From positions 1 to 11,572 of the forward strand of contig SCVT01000495.1 of assembly GCA_004296815.1 (NCBI GenBank): a DNA stretch of 11,572 nt, written 5' to 3'. The translations under genes and the position numbers were made by a program. Source of the DNA: Reyranella sp. GTDB taxonomy: Bacteria; Pseudomonadota; Alphaproteobacteria; Reyranellales; Reyranellaceae. The notes under the pieces were generated by a model. It did no database searches. It saw only the letters and a program-made list of their open reading frames with translations, and was not told the origin of the DNA. The stretch's first letter is position 1; the number at the start of each line of letters is the position of its first letter. Below are positions 6,407-11,572 of this stretch, piece by piece.

Positions 6407-6961
6407 ATGAGTTTCTGGATCGTCCTCGGCATCCTCGCCGCCATCGGCGTTTGGCTGATCGCCGTCTACAACGGCCTCGTCGGCGCCCGGAACCAGGGCC
6501 AGACCGCGTGGAGCCAGATCGACGTGCAGCTCAAGCGGCGGCACGACCTCATTCCCAACCTCGTGCAGGTCGTGAAGGACGCGATGGGCTACGAGCAGGA
6601 GACGCTCACCAAGGTGATCCAGGCCCGCAACAGCGCCGTGGCCGCGAGCGGCAATCCCGCCCAGGCGGGCCCTGCGGAAGCCGCGCTGACGACGGCGACG
6701 CGCGGCCTGTTCGCCCTGATGGAGAACTACCCGCAGCTCAAGGCCAACGAGAACGTCATGCAGCTCCAGGAGGAGCTGACGACGACCGAGAACAAGATCG
6801 CCTTCTCGCGCCAGTTCTACAACGACTCGGTCAACGCCTATAACACGCGCCGACAGAGCTTCCCGGCCGTGCTGGCCGCGGCCTCGCTGGGCTTCGGGCC
6901 GATGGATCTCTTCTCGATGCCGGAGACCGAGCGCGAAGTGCCGAAGGTCGCGCTGCGCTAG
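6407..6961 (+). CDS. lemA: LemA family membrane protein
   Basis: This is a 184-aa protein with one N-terminal transmembrane helix (about residues 3-23, FWIVLGILAAIGVWLIAVYN), followed by a helical bundle outside or at the membrane face. The signature YNGLVGARNQGQTAWSQIDVQLKRRHDLIPNLVQVVK (22-58) is the LemA hallmark, and the C-terminal part has the usual FYNDSVNAYNTRRQSFP block. LemA proteins are widespread and poorly understood; they are often paired with M48/HtpX-like proteases or TPM-domain proteins and may act in envelope quality control. The strong AGGGAGG site lies 7-13 nt before the ATG. The M48 gene follows after 17 bp, so the pair is an operon. Family assignment is firm; function is open. 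Confidence 0.94.
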   Translation: MSFWIVLGILAAIGVWLIAVYNGLVGARNQGQTAWSQIDVQLKRRHDLIPNLVQVVKDAMGYEQETLTKVIQARNSAVAASGNPAQAGPAEAALTTATRGLFALMENYPQLKANENVMQLQEELTTTENKIAFSRQFYNDSVNAYNTRRQSFPAVLAAASLGFGPMDLFSMPETEREVPKVALR

Positions 6962-6978
6962 CAGCCGGACCGCGCGGC

Positions 6979-7935
6979 ATGGCCGCCACCACCGACTTCG
7001 TCGCGGCGCAGAAGGAGAACCGCCGCAACACGCTGCTGTTGCTGGTGGCGCTGACGGCGCTCGCCGCCCTCGTGGGCTACCTGGTCGGCTGGATCCTCGA
7101 GACCGAGGGCTCCGACACGATGCCGGCGGTGAGCACGCTGGGCATCGGCGCGGCGGGGCTGCTGGCGGCGGTCAGCGTCGTGTGGAGCCTGATCTCGCTC
7201 GCGGTCGGCGACCGCATGGTGCTGGCCATGGCCGGCGCCAAGCAGATCGAGAAGGAAGACGCGCCGCAGCTCTACAACGTGGTCGAGGAGATGGCGATCG
7301 CCTCGGGCGTACCGATGCCGCGCGTGATGGTGCTGGAGACCGACGCGCTCAACGCCTTCGCCACCGGCAACCGGGTGGGCGGCGGCACCATCGCGGTGAC
7401 GCGCGGCCTGCTGAACACGCTCAGCCGCGACGAGCTGCAGGGCGTGGTGGCGCACGAGATGGCCCATCTCGCCAATCTCGACACGCGCTACATGGTCATC
7501 GTCGGCGTCACCGTGGGCCTGATCGCCCTGGTCTGCGACATGAGCCTGCGCACGCTCAACTGGGGCTCGACGCAGCGCCGCAGCGACAGCAAGGGCAGCT
7601 CGGGCGGCGGCATCTTGATCATCGTGCTGCTGGTGGTGGCGATCCTGGCGCCGCTTGCGGCCAAGGCGGTGCAGATGGCGGTGTCGCGGCAGCGCGAGTA
7701 CCTGGCCGATGCAACGTCGGTGCAATTCACGCGCAGTCCCAACGGGCTGATCTCCGCCCTTGGCAAGCTCGGTGAAAAGGCGGCACCCTTCCCCGGCGTG
7801 AGCCGTGCCACGCAGCATCTCTTCATCGTCAATCCGATCCATGAGTTCACCAGCAAGACCCCGGCCCTTCTCGCCACGCATCCCGATATCCAGGATCGCA
7901 TCTCTCGCCTGCGCAATCTGGGCGGCCGGGACTAG
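6979..7935 (+). CDS. M48 family membrane metalloprotease, HtpX-like
   Basis: This is a 318-aa zinc endopeptidase of the inner membrane. Two hydrophobic segments lie at about 18-40 and 55-78. The NAFATG motif follows at 125-130, then the zinc motif HEMAH at 159-163 with Glu160 as catalytic base. Further hydrophobic stretches lie at about 172-190 and 211-233, and SRQREYLADA (236-245) carries Glu240 as the likely third zinc ligand. HtpX-type proteases degrade misfolded membrane proteins, and that role is inferred here from the family. The C-terminal THPDIQDRISRLRNL is the normal family end. Co-transcription with lemA is likely (17-bp gap, only a weak CCGGA ribosome site). Its last 95 bp also encode the start of the next gene in another frame. 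Confidence 0.93.
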   Translation: MAATTDFVAAQKENRRNTLLLLVALTALAALVGYLVGWILETEGSDTMPAVSTLGIGAAGLLAAVSVVWSLISLAVGDRMVLAMAGAKQIEKEDAPQLYNVVEEMAIASGVPMPRVMVLETDALNAFATGNRVGGGTIAVTRGLLNTLSRDELQGVVAHEMAHLANLDTRYMVIVGVTVGLIALVCDMSLRTLNWGSTQRRSDSKGSSGGGILIIVLLVVAILAPLAAKAVQMAVSRQREYLADATSVQFTRSPNGLISALGKLGEKAAPFPGVSRATQHLFIVNPIHEFTSKTPALLATHPDIQDRISRLRNLGGRD

Positions 7936-8839
7936 CCTCGCCGCCGCCTTCGACCTGCAGGGCCATCGCGGCGCCCGAGGGCTCGCACCCGAGAACACGC
8001 TGGCCGGCTTCAAGGTGGCGCTCGATCTCGGCGTCTCGACGCTCGAGACCGATCTCGCGGTGACGCGCGACAACCAGCTCGTGATCAGCCACGACCCGCT
8101 GCTCAATCCCGACCTGACGCGCGGGCCGGACGGGCAGTGGCTGGCGACGGCCGGTCCCGTGATCCGCAGTGTGACGCTCGCGGACCTCGCGCGTTACGAC
8201 ATCGGCCGGGTCAACCCCGCGAGCAAGTACGGCCAGCAATGGCCCGAGCAGAAGCCGGTCGACGGCCAGCGCTTCCCCACGCCCGCGGCGTTCTTCGCGA
8301 TGGCGGGGCCGACGGTGCGCTTCAACATCGAGATCAAGACCGACCCCAACAAGCCCGACCTCACGATTGACCCCGCCTCGTTCGCACGCCTGACGGTGGA
8401 CTCGATCCGCAAGGCCAACGCCGCCCCGCGCAGCACGGTGCAGGCCTTCGACTGGCGCAGCATCCTCGAGGTGAAGCGGCTGGCACCGGAGATCGCCACC
8501 GGCTGCCTCAGCATCGAGAGCAACAACTTCGACACGGTGCAGCGGGCGAGCGGCCGGCCCTCGCCCTGGCTGGGCGGCCTCGACCTCGCGGCGCACGGCG
8601 GCTCGGTGCCGCGGCTGGCCAAGGCCGCCGGCTGCGCCACCTGGTCGCCGTTCTGGCGCAACGTCACCGCGGAGAACGTGAAGGAGGCGCAGGCGCTGGG
8701 GCTCAAGGTCGTGCCCTGGACGGTCAACGCGGCAACCGAGATGGCGCGGCTGGTCGACTTGGGCGTGGACGGGCTGATCACCGACTACCCGGACCGCGCG
8801 CTGCCGGTTCTCGCAGGCAAGGGGCTGAAAGTTCGCTAG
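7841..8839 (+). CDS. Exported glycerophosphodiester phosphodiesterase (GlpQ-like)
   Basis: This is a 332-aa TIM-barrel enzyme expected to hydrolyse glycerophosphodiesters to glycerol-3-phosphate and an alcohol. The GDPD signature is clear: GHRGARGLAPENT (His42, Arg43, Glu51), LETDLAVTRD (Glu69, Asp71), ISHDP (His84), FNIEIKT, and the closing VVPWTVNAATEMARLVDLGVDGLITDYPD. The N-terminus reads as a signal peptide: Arg-rich start, hydrophobic IASLACAIWAAGTSLAAA, likely cut before FDLQGHRG, so the enzyme is probably periplasmic. The signal peptide is encoded within the 3' end of the M48 gene in the +1 frame (95-bp overlap). I chose ATG 7841; a GTG at 7805 is possible. Neither has a good ribosome site, so translation may be coupled to the protease gene. 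Confidence 0.88.
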   Translation: MSSPARPRPFSPRIPISRIASLACAIWAAGTSLAAAFDLQGHRGARGLAPENTLAGFKVALDLGVSTLETDLAVTRDNQLVISHDPLLNPDLTRGPDGQWLATAGPVIRSVTLADLARYDIGRVNPASKYGQQWPEQKPVDGQRFPTPAAFFAMAGPTVRFNIEIKTDPNKPDLTIDPASFARLTVDSIRKANAAPRSTVQAFDWRSILEVKRLAPEIATGCLSIESNNFDTVQRASGRPSPWLGGLDLAAHGGSVPRLAKAAGCATWSPFWRNVTAENVKEAQALGLKVVPWTVNAATEMARLVDLGVDGLITDYPDRALPVLAGKGLKVR

Positions 8840-8843
8840 GCGA

Positions 8844-8879
8844 TTGACTCGGACTGCTTTGTGTTCTGTATACAAAGCA
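8844..8879 (+). promoter_or_regulatory. GntR promoter with palindromic operator at the start codon
   Basis: An 8-bp perfect inverted repeat, TGCTTTGT (8855-8862) and ACAAAGCA (8872-8879), flanks a 9-nt spacer. A second, nested palindrome TGTATACA lies at 8867-8874. A GTATAC core is known in operators of FCD-type GntR regulators such as ExuR/UxuR. TTGACT at 8844-8849 is a good -35; possible -10s are TGTATA (17-bp spacing) or TATACA (19-bp spacing). Either predicts transcription starting at or near the ATG at 8879. The palindrome would thus cover the -10 region and start codon, implying autorepression. Confidence 0.6.
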
Positions 8880-9550
8880 TGCGCCCGATCCTTCCCGAAC
8901 CTGATCTTTCCGAACGTATCCACGATTCCGTCCTCGAGGCGATCTGCTCGGGCGAGCTGAAATCCGGCGCGCGCATCACCCAGGAGGAGCTCGCCCAGCA
9001 GTTCGGCGTGTCCCGCCAGCCGGTCCTGCAGGCCATGATGCTGCTGCGCCGCGAGGGCTTCCTGATCGACGCCGGCCGCAAGGGCGTCTGCGTGGCGCCG
9101 CTCGACGTCCAGCAGGCGCGCAACCTCTATGTCGTGCGCGGCGCCCTCGACGGGGCGGCGGCGCGTCTGGCGGCAGCACGCTACACGCCGGAGCTGGCGC
9201 GACGTGGCCGCAATCTCATCGAGGTCGGCCGCCGCGCGGTGGCGAGCGGCTACGTGCCGTCGGTCATCGAGGCCGATATCGACTTCCATCTCTTCGTCTA
9301 CGAGGCATCGGGCAATCCCGTGATCGGCGAGACCGCACAGCCGCACTGGCAGCATCTGCGGCGCGTGATGGCCGCGGCGCTGAGCGAGGAGGACCTGCGC
9401 GTCAGCGTGTGGGACGAGCACGAGGGCATCCTGCGCGCGCTCGAGGCCGGCCAGGTCGCCGAAGCCGAACAGCTCTGCCGCGGCCATGCCGAGCAGATGG
9501 CCGACATTCTCACGGGACGGCTGAAGGCCGTCATTTCCCGCGCCGCCTGA
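8879..9550 (+). CDS. GntR family regulator, FCD (FadR-type) subfamily
   Basis: This is a 223-aa DNA-binding regulator. The N-terminal winged helix covers about residues 10-72 (SERIHDSVLEAICSGELKSG, then ITQEELAQQFGVSRQPVLQAMMLLRREGFL). The C-terminal helical FCD domain has the expected metal-ligand regions: DIDFHLFVYEASGN, DEHEGILRALEAG, and a late GHAEQM histidine. FCD regulators usually sense carboxylic acids or sugar acids bound near the metal, which suggests an acid inducer for this cluster. ATG 8879 fits the protein; a GTG at 8861 would add six residues. No Shine-Dalgarno sequence precedes the ATG, and the promoter predicts a leaderless mRNA. The dioxygenase gene follows after 35 bp on the same strand and is probably its target. 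Confidence 0.92.
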   Translation: MRPILPEPDLSERIHDSVLEAICSGELKSGARITQEELAQQFGVSRQPVLQAMMLLRREGFLIDAGRKGVCVAPLDVQQARNLYVVRGALDGAAARLAAARYTPELARRGRNLIEVGRRAVASGYVPSVIEADIDFHLFVYEASGNPVIGETAQPHWQHLRRVMAAALSEEDLRVSVWDEHEGILRALEAGQVAEAEQLCRGHAEQMADILTGRLKAVISRAA

Positions 9551-9585
9551 ATACGGCGCTGACAACAAGGCAAGGAGGAACCGCC

Positions 9586-10386
9586 ATGAAGCTCACCTCT
9601 GAGCAGCTCAAGCAGTTCGACGACGAGGGCTACCTCTTCTTCCCGAACTATTTCTCGTCCGAGGAGACGGCGATCCTGAAGGGCTCGGTGCCCGAGGTGT
9701 TCGCCCAGCGGCGCGACGAGAACGTGCGCGAGAAGACCGGCGACGTGGTGCGCACCGCCTTCGCCGTCCACACCTACCATCCGGTGTTCGAGGCGCTGAT
9801 CCATCATCCGCGCTTCGTGGAGCCCGCCGAGCAGCTCCTCAAGGACAAGACCTACATCCACCAGTTCAAGATCAACGGAAAGGCCGCCTTCGACGGCGAC
9901 GTCTGGCAGTGGCACCAGGACTACGGCACCTGGAAGGCCGACGACGACATGCCCGAGGCGCGCGCCATGAACCTCGCGGTGTTCATCGACGAGGTGAACG
10001 AGTTCAACGGCCCGCTCTGGTTCATCCCGAAGAGCCACAAGAAGGGCGCGATCGAGGCAAGCCACGACCTCACGACCACGTCGTACCCGCTGTGGGTGAT
10101 CGACAACGACACGATCGCCAAGCTGGTGAAGCAGGGCGGCATCGTGGCTCCCAAGGGCGGCCCGGGTTCGGCGATCTTCTTCCACGGCACGCTGGTGCAC
10201 GGCAGCGGACCCAACATGTCGCCGTGGGACCGCCAGATCATCTACGTGACCTACAACTCGGTCTCGAACGCGATCCGCCGCTTCAAGCGGCCGGAATATA
10301 TCGCGCACCGCGACTTCACGCCCATCGACGCCTGGGAAGATGACGCCGTGATGCGCGCCGCCCGCCGCAAGGCCGCCGCGGAATAA
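9586..10386 (+). CDS. PhyH family Fe(II)/2-oxoglutarate dioxygenase
   Basis: This is a 266-aa cytoplasmic oxygenase of the phytanoyl-CoA dioxygenase superfamily, which hydroxylates (or oxidatively cleaves) its substrate while converting 2-oxoglutarate to succinate. The metal triad is visible: HQD (His110, Asp112) in WQWHQDYGTW, and His205 in LVHGSGPN. Arg216 is the probable 2-oxoglutarate anchor. NEFNGPLWFIPKSHKKG (138-154) is also typical. The W-H-x-D-x-x-T-W and NGPL-IP-SH pattern is reminiscent of ectoine hydroxylase, but the surrounding sequence differs and no ectoine genes are near, so the substrate is unknown. The AAGGAGG site at 9572-9578 sets the start. It lies between a GntR/FCD regulator and a SAF-type oxidoreductase, pointing to a catabolic role. 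Confidence 0.92.
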   Translation: MKLTSEQLKQFDDEGYLFFPNYFSSEETAILKGSVPEVFAQRRDENVREKTGDVVRTAFAVHTYHPVFEALIHHPRFVEPAEQLLKDKTYIHQFKINGKAAFDGDVWQWHQDYGTWKADDDMPEARAMNLAVFIDEVNEFNGPLWFIPKSHKKGAIEASHDLTTTSYPLWVIDNDTIAKLVKQGGIVAPKGGPGSAIFFHGTLVHGSGPNMSPWDRQIIYVTYNSVSNAIRRFKRPEYIAHRDFTPIDAWEDDAVMRAARRKAAAE

Positions 10387-10409
10387 GCCAAGAAAATCAG
10401 GAGGAAACG

Positions 10410-11572
10410 ATGAGTCTCCATCGCATGCTCATGGCCCGCGCGGCCGAGGGAAACCCGCTGCGCATCGGCGTCATCGGCGCCGGCAAGTTCGGCTCGATGT
10501 ATCTCTCGCAGATCCCGACGACGCCCGGCATCCACCTGGTCGGCATCGCCGACCTCTCGCCCGACCGTGCGCGCGAGAACCTGGCGCGGCTCGGCTGGAA
10601 GCCCGACATCACCTCGGCGAGCTCGTTCGATGACGCGCTGCGCCACGGCAGCACGCACCTCACGCAGGACTGGCGCGCTCTGGTGAGCAATCCGCGCATC
10701 GACATCATCGTGGAGTCGACGGGCGATCCGATCGCCGCGGTCGAGCATGCGCTGGAAGCCTTCAAGCACGGCAAGAGCGTGGTGATGGTGACGGTCGAGG
10801 CCGATGCCTTCTGCGGACCGCTGCTGGCGAAGCGCGCGGCGCAAGCAGGTGTGATCTACAGCCTGGCCTACGGCGACCAGCCGGCGCTGATCTGCGAGCT
10901 GGTCGACTGGGCGCGCACCTCGGGCTTCGAGGTGACGGCGGCCGGCCGCGGCCACAAGTGGCTGCCGCACTTCGCGCAGTCCACACCCGAGACGGTATGG
11001 AAGTACTGGGGCCTCAACGAGGAGCAGGCCAAGCGCGGCGGCCTGAATCCCAAGATGTTCAATTCCTTCCTCGACGGCTCCAAGCCCGCGATCGAGAGCA
11101 CGGCCGTGTCGAACGCGACCGGCCTCACGCCGGCGCCGGACGGCCTCGCCTTCCCGCCCTGCTCGGTCGAGGACCTGCCCTTCGTGATGCGGCCGGCGTC
11201 CGAGGGCGGCCAGCTCCATCACAAGGGCCAGGTCGAGGTCGCCTCGTCGCTCGAGAAGGACGGCCGCGCGATCCCCTACGAGATCCGCAAGGGCGTGTGG
11301 GTCGTGTTCGAGGCGGCGACCGAGTACCAGAAGAACTGCTTCGAGGAGTACATGCTCTGTACCGACCCGTCGGGCCGGTACTCGGTCATGTACAAGCGCT
11401 GGCACCTGATCGGCCTCGAGGTCGGCATGTCGGTGGCCTCGATCGGATTGCGCAAGGAGCCGACCGGTGCGCCGATCGGCTTCCATGCCGACGTGATCGC
11501 CACGGCCAAACGCGACCTCAAGCCCGGCGAGATGCTGGACGGCGAGGGCGGCTACACGGTCTACGGCAAGCT
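10410..11572 (+). CDS. Rossmann-fold oxidoreductase, homoserine dehydrogenase-like with SAF-type C-terminus (3' end outside window)
   Basis: At least 387 residues are visible without a stop. The NAD(P)-binding motif is GVIGAGKFGS (20-29), followed by IHLVGIADLS and a dehydrogenase-type IIVESTGDPIAAVEHALEAFKHGKSVVMVTVEAD segment. The later GGQLHHKGQVEVASSLEKDG region and the final FHADVIATAKRDLKPGEMLDGEGGYTVYGKL match the homoserine-dehydrogenase-like proteins that carry a C-terminal SAF domain; by memory of the family perhaps 50-70 residues are missing. These proteins are usually found in sugar-acid or polyol catabolic clusters. It is not expected to be a biosynthetic homoserine dehydrogenase. 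A strong CAGGAGGA site (10398-10405) precedes the ATG, 23 bp after the dioxygenase stop, so the genes are co-transcribed. Substrate and product are unknown. Confidence 0.85.
   Translation, partial: MSLHRMLMARAAEGNPLRIGVIGAGKFGSMYLSQIPTTPGIHLVGIADLSPDRARENLARLGWKPDITSASSFDDALRHGSTHLTQDWRALVSNPRIDIIVESTGDPIAAVEHALEAFKHGKSVVMVTVEADAFCGPLLAKRAAQAGVIYSLAYGDQPALICELVDWARTSGFEVTAAGRGHKWLPHFAQSTPETVWKYWGLNEEQAKRGGLNPKMFNSFLDGSKPAIESTAVSNATGLTPAPDGLAFPPCSVEDLPFVMRPASEGGQLHHKGQVEVASSLEKDGRAIPYEIRKGVWVVFEAATEYQKNCFEEYMLCTDPSGRYSVMYKRWHLIGLEVGMSVASIGLRKEPTGAPIGFHADVIATAKRDLKPGEMLDGEGGYTVYGK

Noticed and set aside
7841..7920. Lipoprotein signal at the SLAC in the GDPD N-terminus
   Set aside because: The hydrophobic stretch before the cysteine is too short and the -3 residue is Ser, so an ordinary signal peptide cut after LAAA fits better.
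7847..9568. 573-codon open frame on the minus strand, across from GDPD and GntR
   Set aside because: Low-complexity Arg/Ala/Gly/His-rich translation with no family motif, lying opposite two well-supported genes. This is typical of antisense frames in GC-rich DNA.
9586..10386. Naming the dioxygenase ectD (ectoine hydroxylase)
   Set aside because: Only the metal-binding blocks look similar. No ectABC genes are present, and the neighbours point to catabolism.
10251..11486. 411-codon minus-strand open frame opposite the SAF-type oxidoreductase
   Set aside because: No motif and an Arg/Leu/Ala-biased composition. The plus strand has a clear Rossmann motif and a strong ribosome site.

Overview
The window is GC-rich, densely coding DNA (about 66-68% G+C by eye) with short intergenic gaps and no stretch over 300 bases without a gene. 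Gene content fits a free-living Alphaproteobacterium: succinylase-type dapD, a NudB-type Nudix hydrolase, a LemA/M48 pair and many small stress- or environment-type genes. A Reyranella- or Rhizobiales-like host is only a guess. No tRNA, rRNA, insertion sequence, CRISPR array or phage gene was seen, so this reads as ordinary chromosome with an accessory catabolic cluster at the right end.

Layout. (1) 1-300: the 3' end of nth (endonuclease III), convergent with (2) a minus-strand operon reading 1821 to 297: MarR regulator, GFA/DUF6151-like zinc protein, DUF1993 protein. (3) Divergent from MarR, 1878-3080: a double-domain DUF1428 protein and a PhnB-like VOC protein. The two transcription units share a compact control region in which the plus-strand promoter lies inside the first codons of marR. 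(4) 3107-4989, minus strand: nudB followed by an MFS/UMF1-type permease with ATGA stop-start overlap. A 13-bp perfect inverted repeat separates this pair from the VOC gene. (5) 5022-5861: dapD (lysine and cell wall precursor), divergent from nudB and convergent with (6) an NTF2/SnoaL-like protein (5874-6341, minus). (7) 6407-8839, plus strand: LemA, an M48 membrane metalloprotease, and an exported glycerophosphodiester phosphodiesterase whose signal peptide is encoded inside the end of the protease gene. (8) 8879-11572, plus strand: a GntR/FCD regulator with a palindromic operator at its start codon, a PhyH-type Fe(II)/2-oxoglutarate dioxygenase, and a Rossmann oxidoreductase of the homoserine-dehydrogenase-like/SAF type that runs off the window.

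Functional reading. The MarR block looks like a small, self-regulated stress or metabolite-response module. LemA, M48 and GDPD form a cell-envelope group. The GntR-PhyH-oxidoreductase cluster looks like a substrate-induced catabolic operon for an unidentified compound, and is the best candidate here for an undescribed pathway. Smaller points worth a look are a 14-bp duplication that appears to have split a MarR/GFA stop-start overlap and created a 5-codon linker frame, the internally duplicated DUF1428 protein, and two regulators whose promoters predict leaderless mRNAs.
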